Source: UBA1181 sp045639525
GTDB taxonomy: Bacteria; Bacteroidota; Bacteroidia; Bacteroidales; Paludibacteraceae
NCBI GenBank assembly: GCA_045639525.1
Contig: JAZUDI010000030.1
Location: 1 to 59,986 of the forward strand
Length of the DNA: 59,986 bases
Direction: 5' to 3'
Shown here: positions 1 through 8,930 of the stretch, piece after piece
Layout of the letters: each line of letters opens with the position of its first letter
Position numbering within the stretch: position 1 is the first letter of the stretch
The notes under the pieces: model-generated
Told to the model about the DNA's origin: nothing
The model's input: the letters and a program-made list of their open reading frames with translations, nothing else
Databases searched by the model: none
Translations under genes and position numbers: made by a program

Positions 1-3000
1 ATATGGAGACTTGGTGCTGCGTTGCGTCACGTAGTACTTCAACTCCGCTGGCTTGTCGGTCTTCACCGTGAACGGCTCGGTTGAGCCCGTGCCGTCTGGC
101 TTGCCATCCTTTTCGTACCAACGCAATTCGTAGATGGCGTCGTCCGTCGTCTTGGCGATATCCGACAAATCCACATCGGCGCCCACGCAGACTACAGTAT
201 CGATTACCACAGGAAGAGGAGATGAACTAACGGTAACGTGTACCTTAATGGCAGGTCCCGCACAACCGTCCTCATTCACCTGCCGAACGAAGAAATAGTG
301 GGTCGCATCCTCATTTCTAGGGACGAATGGCTCATCGCTGCTCCATCCAGACGTAGGTTCATCCTCTGCATCAGCGGTAGTCTTCACCCACTCCAAGGTC
401 ATATCATCCTCCGCAATGGCGGCTTTCTCCACAGATACAGGATCAGCGTCCACCACAAAATCCAAAGATGGATTGGCTGCAGTAGGAGCCTCCGGAATGG
501 TCTTTAAGATAAACTGATATGCATTATCCGTAGTTGCGCAATAACCTGTAGCGGTACCCGACAACAGGACAATCTTCTTCTCCTTAGGATCCTCTCCCAA
601 AGACAAGAACTCGCTATCATAAACAAACTCATCACCCTCATAATCCTCTCCGTCGTAGGTCCATACAAAAGAGGCGGTGGCAGGTTTCTTGTCAGTAATG
701 GAGAATGTTGTCTTACCACACTCCTCTACCTTGTCATAATCGAACTTCACGCCTGGCTTCACATCCACCACATATTTGCGTCTTCCTTGACAGCCAGAAG
801 CGGACAATCCGTAGAAGTAATAGGTCTCCACCTCATCCACCTTATCCTCTGTGGCGCCCTTCAAGAAAGACAATGTCCAATTGTTCTCATCATCCGATGG
901 ACTGTAACCATCCACAACCGTAGAACCATCCTCTTCGGTCCACCACCAGCTGTTGAGTTCAGCGGCTACCGCAGGCGCCTTCAAATCCACCTTGTCGTCT
1001 TGACAAGCGGAGGTGTTAAAGGTCGCTCCGAAATCCAAATCTCCGGCACGAGTAATGGTGAACGGTTCCGTAATGGAGTAGTTACGGCAGTTATCCTCGA
1101 AATCCGCACCATTCGGCTGGGTTAGAAAATCAGCCAACACATCCGGAGTCGCCACAATCACCCTAAACTGCATAACATCCTCGGCATAGTCTCCTGTATT
1201 GATCACATACTTGCTATCCGTCTCAAGGCTAGAGATATTCTTCCAATTCTTGCCCTTATCACCACTATATTGGAACAAATATCTTTGGTTCTTACCGAAG
1301 AAATCGTTCAACAAGGTACTGGTCGGACACTCAATGGTAAAGTCCATATCTGAACAGATAGTAGAGTCCTTTGCAAAGGTGTTGATATCGGAGTAAGCCT
1401 CCAATGACGGAGGAGAGCAAACCATGAACTTGATATCATCAATGATCAAGTCATTACCATTTCTCCAATAGGAATCATTGCTGGTGGAGTGGGATCCATT
1501 GGTACTCAACACTTGAAGTTTCACATTTTTCGTACCTGTACCCTCCAATAAGAAGCTTCCCTTGATACCATACCAGCCCTTGCCCTGAACAGCTTCGACA
1601 TCCTTCTCTTGAGCCAAAAGTTCTTCCGTCTCCGCATCGACGATGTTCACCGTCACAATTGGGTTCGTGGAGGTTCCTCCACTCAAGTTGGCGATCCATG
1701 TCTCGTAGAAGACCGTCTTACCTGTACATACATTCGGGAACTCCGCCTCAAAGACAACACCCGTAAAGAAATAGTCCACATTGATGAAGAGAGCACCACC
1801 ATTCTTTTCGCCAGTAATAAGCGAAGTGTGGTCTGTTGTGACGGCCTTCATCCAGTTAGCGGTCTGATAGATGCTCTGAGAGGTATAATATCCATTGGCC
1901 GTAGGCGTCACGATAGCATAGAATCCATCATTGATGGCACCATCTGCCGCTTGCCCCGACTTACAACTTGTGCACTTCGCACCACTACCATCATCAAATT
2001 GGTTTCCTGGCAAATCATAGGAGACGTCCGCTCTATATGCAGGCCACGTCGCAGGCGTGGTGGATTCATTTCCGTCACGGTCGATGTAGGTATGAGGATC
2101 GGTGAAGTGTCCGAAGGTCTCCCATAACAAAGTCTTTCGGGAAGCAGGCTTACCATTCATCTCACAACAAACGATAGCCTTCACCTCCAATTCATTGGAC
2201 TCGACGCCATCCACCAAACAACGGAAAGTCTCATCCTGACTCATCTCATAGAGTAAGTTCTTGGAGGTTCCGATCTCCTCCCATGAGCCACCAACACGAT
2301 GTTGCCAAGAGTATTTCTTCGCATTGTAATCCTTATCCAACGACAAAAGCGTCTGTTCTCCCTTACAAGCCTCCAAGCCTTGACTAGAAGCGATCTTCGG
2401 ATCAGGGGTACCATCCACGATGATATTGCTGATACCTAGGGCAATACCCTCCGCTTTACCATTATAACCATAAAGGAGATTAATATCGATAGTCGATTCT
2501 CCCGCTGCGACAACACCCTTTAGCGTAACAGTCTGCTTGGTCTGGAACTCCTTGCTTGCGACATTCACAGAGCCACCGCCCGCATCATAGGCCTCGTTGC
2601 TTCCATACTCATTCGGATTGATACAAGCCTTGAAATCCACAGTTGGCGTATAGGTGTAACCGAAAAGTTTCTTCGTGTCAGCCTCCGTGTTCAAAATATA
2701 ATATTCAATTGTCACGGTGAATTTCGTTCCTGGCCTCAATCCGTTCACTTTGTAGGAGAAGAAAGAGGTCATCTCCTTCATTTTTCCCGCATACTGCACA
2801 ACGCACATATACTCGTCCGCCTCCATATAATCCTCATTCAACGTACTTGGATTATTGGTCAAGCAATAGACAAAGTCCAAATCTTCCGCCACACGATAGT
2901 TCTCACCATTACCGGAGTAGGTCGCATTGGAAGAGAAGGAGTTACCCGACATTCCATACTGGATTGCGGAAGGGAAATCCCAAGGGATGGAATCTCCCGG

Positions 3001-3129
3001 ATATACCGTCGGTTCGAAATCAGAACCCGCTACAATCGCCGCCGACGCATGTTGCGAAGGGAACGAAAAAGCCATCAACACCCCTATAGCCGATGTCAAT
3101 AAGCCCTTTGTTAGTTTCAATATACTCAT
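1..3129 (-). CDS. Giant secreted T9SS-type surface protein, paralog A (3' end cut by window edge)
   Basis: The frame is open from an ATG at 3127-3129 to base 1, giving 1043 codons without a stop, so the C-terminus lies outside the window. Residues 1-30 form a signal peptide (hydrophobic run ending near HASA). A module at roughly 320-573 starts with a CC pair and ends with FMVCSPP; the same module sits at the same offset in the next gene (3317-8026), so the two are tandem paralogs. After it come Ig-like units opened by Cys-x-x-(D/G) motifs and W residues, typical of Bacteroidetes adhesin-like T9SS cargo. A type B sorting domain is expected beyond the left edge but not seen. A canonical promoter lies at 3171-3200. 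Function is inferred (surface binding or adhesion); no catalytic motif was noticed. Confidence 0.85.
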   Translation of the reverse strand, partial: MSILKLTKGLLTSAIGVLMAFSFPSQHASAAIVAGSDFEPTVYPGDSIPWDFPSAIQYGMSGNSFSSNATYSGNGENYRVAEDLDFVYCLTNNPSTLNEDYMEADEYMCVVQYAGKMKEMTSFFSYKVNGLRPGTKFTVTIEYYILNTEADTKKLFGYTYTPTVDFKACINPNEYGSNEAYDAGGGSVNVASKEFQTKQTVTLKGVVAAGESTIDINLLYGYNGKAEGIALGISNIIVDGTPDPKIASSQGLEACKGEQTLLSLDKDYNAKKYSWQHRVGGSWEEIGTSKNLLYEMSQDETFRCLVDGVESNELEVKAIVCCEMNGKPASRKTLLWETFGHFTDPHTYIDRDGNESTTPATWPAYRADVSYDLPGNQFDDGSGAKCTSCKSGQAADGAINDGFYAIVTPTANGYYTSQSIYQTANWMKAVTTDHTSLITGEKNGGALFINVDYFFTGVVFEAEFPNVCTGKTVFYETWIANLSGGTSTNPIVTVNIVDAETEELLAQEKDVEAVQGKGWYGIKGSFLLEGTGTKNVKLQVLSTNGSHSTSNDSYWRNGNDLIIDDIKFMVCSPPSLEAYSDINTFAKDSTICSDMDFTIECPTSTLLNDFFGKNQRYLFQYSGDKGKNWKNISSLETDSKYVINTGDYAEDVMQFRVIVATPDVLADFLTQPNGADFEDNCRNYSITEPFTITRAGDLDFGATFNTSACQDDKVDLKAPAVAAELNSWWWTEEDGSTVVDGYSPSDDENNWTLSFLKGATEDKVDEVETYYFYGLSASGCQGRRKYVVDVKPGVKFDYDKVEECGKTTFSITDKKPATASFVWTYDGEDYEGDEFVYDSEFLSLGEDPKEKKIVLLSGTATGYCATTDNAYQFILKTIPEAPTAANPSLDFVVDADPVSVEKAAIAEDDMTLEWVKTTADAEDEPTSGWSSDEPFVPRNEDATHYFFVRQVNEDGCAGPAIKVHVTVSSSPLPVVIDTVVCVGADVDLSDIAKTTDDAIYELRWYEKDGKPDGTGSTEPFTVKTDKPAELKYYVTQRSTKSPY

Positions 3130-3170
3130 ACCTAAATCTTATTATCTACCCTAATATAAATACCACACTA

Positions 3171-3200
3171 CAAAAATAGGGAAAAAGCGCATAAAAACAA
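3171..3200 (-). promoter_or_regulatory. Promoter of giant protein paralog A
   Basis: On the minus strand the -7 element TATTTTTG (3171-3178) matches TAnnTTTG, and TTG of the -33 element (3198-3200) is exactly 19 bp upstream. Transcription should start near 3165, about 35 nt before the ATG. Confidence 0.7.
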
Positions 3201-3257
3201 CTTAAAACAGAATTTTTTCGCAACTATAAAGAGAGGCAAGCGACCACTCTCGAGCAA

Positions 3258-3290
3258 TAAAAAGGGGTAACGCTCAAGAAGCATCACCCC
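3258..3290 (-). terminator. Intrinsic terminator after giant protein paralog B
   Basis: An 11-bp stem (GGGGTGATGCT / AGCGTTACCCC, with wobble pairs) with a 5-nt loop, followed on the minus strand by TTTTT. It lies 27 nt past the stop of the 3317-8026 gene, so paralogs A and B are separate transcription units. Confidence 0.75.
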
Positions 3291-3316
3291 GCCATAACGA
3301 CCAATCTAAAAGTATT

Positions 3317-6300
3317 TTATTTTCTAATCAGAAGAAAGTGTCCCGTATAGAACTCACCGATTTCAGGAACATTAATGATATACCAGTAATCATCCTCCGG
3401 TGCGGGAAACCCGTTATAGTAGCCATCCCAACCTAAATCAGCTCCCTTCATCACCTTCAGCAATTTACCACCTCGATGGAAAATTTTAATCTCCGCATCC
3501 GGATAGTAATCCACCAAATCATCTATCACCCAACGGTCATTCACGCCATCCCCGTTCGGAGTGAAATACTCGGGAATAAGGATGCCCTGTCGATCTATCG
3601 AGAAGATATAATCCGCACGGCATCCATTAAGATCCTCCACATGGGCCGTATGGGTAAAGATCGTCAGTTTGTCGATTACCGGAGAATAGGATTTCTCGGT
3701 ACGGTCATCCGCCCAATAGAGGTATGGTTCTTCTCCGCTTCCCTCTTTGACAATGACCTCCCGACTACGGATTCCAACCGAATCCACACGGACGACCACG
3801 GGCTTTGGCTTAAGCGTTAACGAGATGGAGTCGGTCGCGCGACAAAGACCTCTCTCCATATAGAGTTTGTAATCAACAGATTTCGTAGGCGTCAACATCA
3901 TAGAGGCGACGGTGGAGACCGTATCGCCATCCGATATCCAAATATGTTTCGAAGCCCCATATCGAGCGGCGCTCAATAGAACGGATTCGCCCTCACAAAC
4001 GATTTCCTCGCCCTCCAACTCTCCCGAAAGAACCTCATCGACACGAACAGTGGCCACCATGGTATCGGTATGATGACAACGTTCATTGCTCACAATGAAT
4101 GGATAGGCCGCTATCGAATGGTGTTCGGCATTGCGTTTGTATAGAGGCACTACCTTCACAGTGGTGGCGTTCGCAGCACCCAAGAGCGTCGGATCCGGCA
4201 ACCACTGAACGACAGCCTCCCTCGGAGATATATTCGTCAAGACAATCTCAGCGGTATCCCCTTCACAGACAGCTAAACCAATCGGAGTCACCACCCTATT
4301 GGACGTAATCACCTCCACTCGCTTGACATCCGTAACCGTATCGGGTCCATAAGCATACTGAATTTCATAGGATAGATCTCTGGTAGGCATCACCATCAGA
4401 TGGTATTTACCGTCCTTCCAACTCAATTGTTGGGTAACATCACGCCGATCAAGGCCATCCAACTCCCACACGGAGAGCGAAGTTTGCCAATCAAAATGAC
4501 GCATCTGGCCGGTGCCAACCGTATCCACCACAAGTTCCGCCGTATCCGTTCCGCAAACATAATCCGTCAGAGTACTCTTCATCGACAACAAAGCGTCAAC
4601 CCAGATATTGACCTTGGCCGTGGTGGAACAATAGCCGTCAGCAGAGAGCGTGACCATATACTTTTGGTCGGTCGCCACCTGTTTCAAAGTGACGGAATCC
4701 GCTTTCGAAGCGACAGGAGAGGCTCCCTTCCATTCGCATGCGACACCTACTCCACCCGCAGGTTGGGTGATGTCCAGACGAAGCGTTACATCCGAGTTGC
4801 GTTTCACAATCGTATCGACATTGAGCGGAGTCACAACCGCAGACAACAAGCTAAGACTATCCAACATCACCTTGGCGAAACAGCCATCTCGCTCTACCGC
4901 AACACTGTATCTTCCCGACTCCATCTCTGAAACGGAATCCACCACAAAGAGAGGCGAAGTCGAGACAACATCCTCAAGCGACGCTATCTCCGCACCATTC
5001 CTAAACCATGTAAACGAAGGCGTACCACCCTCCAAAGGAGAGATCTTCACACCCGTTTTGAATGGTTTACCCGGACAAATCGCAACCGTTGTCGGTTCTG
5101 CTACAGGCGCAACGAACAACGGACGGTAATGCACGGTCAATTCAACCTTTGTGACACAACCGTTCATATACTCCAAACGATAGGTTTGATCCTCGGTCAC
5201 CTGATTCTCATCCAAGAGCAACACGGAACCGGTATGCAATTTTTGCTCTCCCTTGTACCAAGTGTAATCAGTGATTGGGTTCATCTCCATATCTTTGAAA
5301 TTGGCCACGACACGTATCGCCCCACCACAACTGAAGATCTCCGAATGCTCGGTATCAATATTGATTTCCTCCCTCTTGCCAGCCTCTTCTATGACAAACG
5401 AACCCATAGGCGCACGCTGTCCGACCGTGACATGGAGTTCAGAAAGGGAACTCTCTCTGGATGGATTATATTTGTTACGCTGGGAGACATAGAAGGTTTG
5501 CGTAGCCAAACTATCCGTATCTACGGAAGGAACTGTCAGATTAGGGGTTCCCACGCCTTCGCCGGTCGGGGTAGCCGAGGTGTACCAGACCAATTCATAG
5601 GCTTCGTCTTCCGCCTTTGCCAAGCGGGTTAAGTCCAATGTTTCTCCCAAGCAAACGCTGGTATCCTTCACCCATGGGCGAGGGACTTCGCACTGATCTT
5701 CCGGACGAAGGGAGACCTCATATTTGCGTTTTCCCATGCAGCCATTGGTCGTCATAGCCAGAAAGAGGTATGAGTTCACCTCTTCGTCCTCTTTGACAGA
5801 CTTGTATGAACGAACCGCATCATCCAAATTGGTACTCTCCACAATCGCTCCATCCTTCATCCACGCCCAAGTGGACAACTCCTTCGTGATGGTCGGAGGT
5901 GTAAGAACAAATCCGTCGCCCATACAAACTGATGACTTAGCGGTGGCTCCCAAATAAAGTTCGCCCTCCCTAACAATCGAGATAGGTTTGGAGACCGAGT
6001 AATCACGGCAAGCGTCATCGTAATTGGCGAGAGTCGGATCGGTAAGCAATGGTGTCAAAGAGACTGATGAACCCGCAATCACCCTGAAATAATTGGTGTC
6101 GGCAGGGAAGGTCGCCGTATTGAACGAGAAACGATTTCCAGGCACAACACCTTTCGAAGAGAGCATCTCCGAGATATTTCGCCAATCCGTTCCATTATCG
6201 CTTTGCTGATAGATGAAATTGAGGTCACTCTTATAGAAAGAGGTCAGCATGGAACTGAGTTCCGCCCCTATGGTAAAATCGGAATTGGTGCAAATGACCG

Positions 6301-8026
6301 TATCTCCGGTATAGGAAGATATGTTCGAATAAAGATCCACAGCAGGCGGCGAACAAACCATAAAACGAATATCATCTATGGCCAAATCGTTACCGCACAA
6401 CCAATATCGCATCGGGCTATTCGCATTGGTGCAAGTGGAATAGTCATGTAGGTCATCCTTCGTTCCGGTGGAGACAATCTCCAACACCACAGAGGAGACA
6501 CCTGGTTCCAACTCCAAATCATCAATATGGACACGCACCCATCCGGCCCCTTCGTATGCCACCTCCGTCGAGGTGCCGATTACAGCTCTGGTCGCCGCAT
6601 CGCGGATGTTCAAGGTAATCTCAGGTGCGGATCCGTTGGCCGCCATATTGGCAATATATGTCTCAAAATAGAAAGGTTTATTCGGACACAGGTCATCCAC
6701 CTGCATCGAGAAGATCACATCGTGGAAACCGGGCTCGGTGTTGATGAAGAGGCATGCGCTATTGTCGAATCCCTCTATCGCATAGGAGTGGTCCGTGACC
6801 ACACCCGTCATCCACGTGGTCCAAGAATAGGTGGAGGGGAATCCATTCACTGTTGGCACAATGACACCATAGCCTTCATCGATTTGACCATACGGATCAA
6901 ATGCGTTCATATCCGGCATCGAGAAATTGGTATTGGCACGCATCGGCGCCCAATGCTCACTCGTTTCATGTTCTACGCCTTTACTGTCCACATAGAGATG
7001 GTCATCCACGAAATGGCCAAAATTTTCGTAAAACACCGTCAACCTGGACATGCTGTTTCCCTCCTCGTTTTCACAACAACGAGTGGGGGTGATCGTAATG
7101 GTATCGGAAGTCATGCCATCCATCACGCAGTAATACATCACCCGTTCATTCTCGATCTCCTCGTACACATTCTTTGCGGTACTGGTCAAGAACCAATTGC
7201 CGCCACCGTCCACCGACTTCATCCACGCATAGGAGGAGGCGAAATACTCCTTGTTCAAACTAATCAGATCCTTCTCTCCCATACAAACAGAGAGGCCCAG
7301 TGAAGATTTCACTTTGGGTTTCAGACAACCCTCCACCTTCACCTGATAAATGGCGATACAATCACCCGGATTGAATTTGTCGCTGGTCATCACCTGGAAA
7401 ACAACGCTTGTCTCGTAGGCTCCTAAGCGATATTCAAAATCGAAATCGACATCTCCCTGGGAATATGGCACATCCAAATCCTCCATACGTCTGGATGTTC
7501 CGATACGAAGGCGACTACTCTTCTCGTCAGAGAACGAACCCGCTTGGGAGAATCTTTTATCCTGACCGGAGACCAACACACCCAAACTACCGGATATTCT
7601 CACTGTACTATTGGGTTGGAGGTTATTGACCGTAAAAGAGAACAGTTTCGTATAGGGATCGCACTTTAGCGTAGTCACCAAGGCCGGTCTATTCAACAAA
7701 CGGCAACCAGGCAGCAATCGTGGAGCGGAATCGGTAACCGCATAGACAAAAAAGGTTGAATCAGGATGGAACTGTCCTACTCGTTTTGCCAAGGAGGAGC
7801 TCACACTCAAGTGGTTTTCCATCGGACCCTCTATCACCACATCACTCAACGCATAGAACGCATCCGATGCGTGCGCCTTGGTCGGAGCGAACGAAGTGGC
7901 ACCCGCCAGATAGTCACAAGACTGTCCATACGCTCCCTCCGCAAGAGACAAAGCCAATGCGACAATTAGAAGTCGGCAACCAAGCCATATTCGACGAAAT
8001 ATCACCTTATCTGAAGTCTTATCCAT
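3317..8026 (-). CDS. Giant T9SS type B cargo protein, paralog B (1569 aa)
   Basis: The chosen start is the ATG at 8024-8026; an in-frame GTG at 8071 would add 15 residues before the signal peptide and is less likely. Residues 1-36 are a signal peptide ending near GAYGQ. Residues about 315-558 are the same module as in paralog A, bounded by CC and FMVCSPP. Then follow many Ig/PKD-like units that open with motifs such as VCMGE, VCLGE, ICPGK, VCEGD and VCEGE. The last ~85 residues are a T9SS type B (gliding-motility-associated, CHU_C-like) sorting domain, with FTPNGDGVND, GWDGYYNG and a terminal Arg-Lys. The protein is expected to be exported by the T9SS to the cell surface or medium. The ligand is unknown; no enzyme motif was seen. 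Confidence 0.9.
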   Translation of the reverse strand: MDKTSDKVIFRRIWLGCRLLIVALALSLAEGAYGQSCDYLAGATSFAPTKAHASDAFYALSDVVIEGPMENHLSVSSSLAKRVGQFHPDSTFFVYAVTDSAPRLLPGCRLLNRPALVTTLKCDPYTKLFSFTVNNLQPNSTVRISGSLGVLVSGQDKRFSQAGSFSDEKSSRLRIGTSRRMEDLDVPYSQGDVDFDFEYRLGAYETSVVFQVMTSDKFNPGDCIAIYQVKVEGCLKPKVKSSLGLSVCMGEKDLISLNKEYFASSYAWMKSVDGGGNWFLTSTAKNVYEEIENERVMYYCVMDGMTSDTITITPTRCCENEEGNSMSRLTVFYENFGHFVDDHLYVDSKGVEHETSEHWAPMRANTNFSMPDMNAFDPYGQIDEGYGVIVPTVNGFPSTYSWTTWMTGVVTDHSYAIEGFDNSACLFINTEPGFHDVIFSMQVDDLCPNKPFYFETYIANMAANGSAPEITLNIRDAATRAVIGTSTEVAYEGAGWVRVHIDDLELEPGVSSVVLEIVSTGTKDDLHDYSTCTNANSPMRYWLCGNDLAIDDIRFMVCSPPAVDLYSNISSYTGDTVICTNSDFTIGAELSSMLTSFYKSDLNFIYQQSDNGTDWRNISEMLSSKGVVPGNRFSFNTATFPADTNYFRVIAGSSVSLTPLLTDPTLANYDDACRDYSVSKPISIVREGELYLGATAKSSVCMGDGFVLTPPTITKELSTWAWMKDGAIVESTNLDDAVRSYKSVKEDEEVNSYLFLAMTTNGCMGKRKYEVSLRPEDQCEVPRPWVKDTSVCLGETLDLTRLAKAEDEAYELVWYTSATPTGEGVGTPNLTVPSVDTDSLATQTFYVSQRNKYNPSRESSLSELHVTVGQRAPMGSFVIEEAGKREEINIDTEHSEIFSCGGAIRVVANFKDMEMNPITDYTWYKGEQKLHTGSVLLLDENQVTEDQTYRLEYMNGCVTKVELTVHYRPLFVAPVAEPTTVAICPGKPFKTGVKISPLEGGTPSFTWFRNGAEIASLEDVVSTSPLFVVDSVSEMESGRYSVAVERDGCFAKVMLDSLSLLSAVVTPLNVDTIVKRNSDVTLRLDITQPAGGVGVACEWKGASPVASKADSVTLKQVATDQKYMVTLSADGYCSTTAKVNIWVDALLSMKSTLTDYVCGTDTAELVVDTVGTGQMRHFDWQTSLSVWELDGLDRRDVTQQLSWKDGKYHLMVMPTRDLSYEIQYAYGPDTVTDVKRVEVITSNRVVTPIGLAVCEGDTAEIVLTNISPREAVVQWLPDPTLLGAANATTVKVVPLYKRNAEHHSIAAYPFIVSNERCHHTDTMVATVRVDEVLSGELEGEEIVCEGESVLLSAARYGASKHIWISDGDTVSTVASMMLTPTKSVDYKLYMERGLCRATDSISLTLKPKPVVVRVDSVGIRSREVIVKEGSGEEPYLYWADDRTEKSYSPVIDKLTIFTHTAHVEDLNGCRADYIFSIDRQGILIPEYFTPNGDGVNDRWVIDDLVDYYPDAEIKIFHRGGKLLKVMKGADLGWDGYYNGFPAPEDDYWYIINVPEIGEFYTGHFLLIRK

Positions 8027-8160
8027 ACTATAGGACCGCTTATGCAACAAAAAAAGACCAATCGCAATCACTCACATCATTTCAACACTGCGAAATTAGT
8101 CATTTGAGCCGAAATGGGAAAACATTTCGCCCGCAACTATCGCGCAAAACATCAAATTTT

Positions 8161-8535
8161 TCAATTTTTAAAAACAAAATAGACCGCCAACACCAGGCAG
8201 ACAAAGGCCGCCAAATGGTTCCAGTGGAACGACTCCCCCTTGAACACCAATGTGACAATTCCGGAGAAAACCATAATGGAAACCACCTCCTGAATCACCT
8301 TCAACTGTACCAAGGAAAAGGGACCACCCATAATTTGGGATCCCATACGGTTGGCAGGAACCATAAAACAATACTCCAACAAAGCGACGCCCCAACTACA
8401 AAGTATAACCAAAAACAGCGGCCAGTCGGTCGAGATCTTCATCTCCTGCAATTTCAAGTTACCATACCATGCGAAGGTCATAAAGACATTCGAAATTATC
8501 AGCATCAAAATAGTTAAAATAGCCCGTGTTCCCAT
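8161..8535 (-). CDS. DUF486/DMT-family small membrane protein
   Basis: A 124-residue protein with four hydrophobic helices (about 5-25, 40-60, 68-95, 103-122), matching the size and pattern of DUF486 (DMT_6) proteins, which belong to the drug/metabolite transporter superfamily. Recognisable pieces are FAWYGNLK near the end of helix 1 and GPFSLVQLKVIQE before helix 3. Substrate is unknown for the family. It stands alone, with a -7-like element at 8593-8600. The start ATG is at 8533-8535. The family call is confident; any transport role is inference. Confidence 0.85.
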   Translation of the reverse strand: MGTRAILTILMLIISNVFMTFAWYGNLKLQEMKISTDWPLFLVILCSWGVALLEYCFMVPANRMGSQIMGGPFSLVQLKVIQEVVSIMVFSGIVTLVFKGESFHWNHLAAFVCLVLAVYFVFKN

Positions 8536-8592
8536 TTTAGTATTCTATTACAGAAAGAATTGCGCATTGATCTCTCCTCTTATAAACGACCA

Positions 8593-8600
8593 CAAAATTA
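8593..8600 (-). promoter_or_regulatory. -7 element upstream of the DUF486 gene
   Basis: TAATTTTG on the minus strand fits TAnnTTTG and would start a transcript about 50 nt before the ATG at 8535. No TTG is found at the usual -33 spacing, so support is partial. Confidence 0.4.
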
Positions 8601-8681
8601 CGAAATATTATTGTTATTAAACATAAAAACAGGAGAAATCAATATCCGTACATTCAAATGCCAATGCAAAAACACTCATTC

Positions 8682-8717
8682 AAAAAAAAAGCCAAAATAC
8701 CTTTTCGGTATTTTAGC
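8682..8717 (-). terminator. Terminator of tRNA-Gln
   Basis: An 11-bp stem (GCTAAAATACC / GGTATTTTGGC) with loop GAAAA, followed on the minus strand by nine T. It lies 14 nt beyond the tRNA 3' end. Confidence 0.85.
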
Positions 8718-8730
8718 TTTCCCATTGTTG

Positions 8731-8801
8731 TTGCCTTACCAGGATTCGAACCCGGACAAGCAGTGCCAGAAACTGATGTGCTACCATTACACCATAAGGC
8801 A
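8731..8801 (-). tRNA. tRNA-Gln (CUG)
   Basis: A full cloverleaf on the minus strand. The acceptor stem TGCCTTA/TAAGGCA pairs perfectly, the D-loop contains TAATGGTAG, and the T-loop TTCGAAT sits on a 5-bp stem. The anticodon loop TTCTGGC places CTG (plus-strand 8767-8769) at positions 34-36. The outermost anticodon-stem pair (27-43) is a T/C mismatch. The discriminator is A and no CCA is encoded. Confidence 0.9.
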
Positions 8802-8815
8802 ATCTTATTTGACCG

Positions 8816-8844
8816 CGAATATACGACATTTCCCCTACCCACAA
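8816..8844 (-). promoter_or_regulatory. Promoter of tRNA-Gln
   Basis: On the minus strand TTG (8842-8844) is 18 bp from TATATTCG (8816-8823), one base off TAnnTTTG. The start would lie a few nucleotides upstream of the tRNA 5' end at 8801. Confidence 0.6.
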
Positions 8845-8930
8845 AAGGATAAGAAGACTTTTTTACACCACAAGCAATAAAATCATCCAAATTTTAGGGA
8901 ATTAAGCAAAGAGCGAGTAACTTCGCAGAC

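Noticed and set aside
6527..7303. 258-codon plus-strand ORF opposite the giant paralog B
   Set aside because: A shadow frame produced by codon bias of the minus-strand gene; His/Ile/Arg-rich nonsense composition.
8654..8890. 78-codon minus-strand ORF over tRNA-Gln
   Set aside because: It simply reads through the tRNA, its promoter and terminator.
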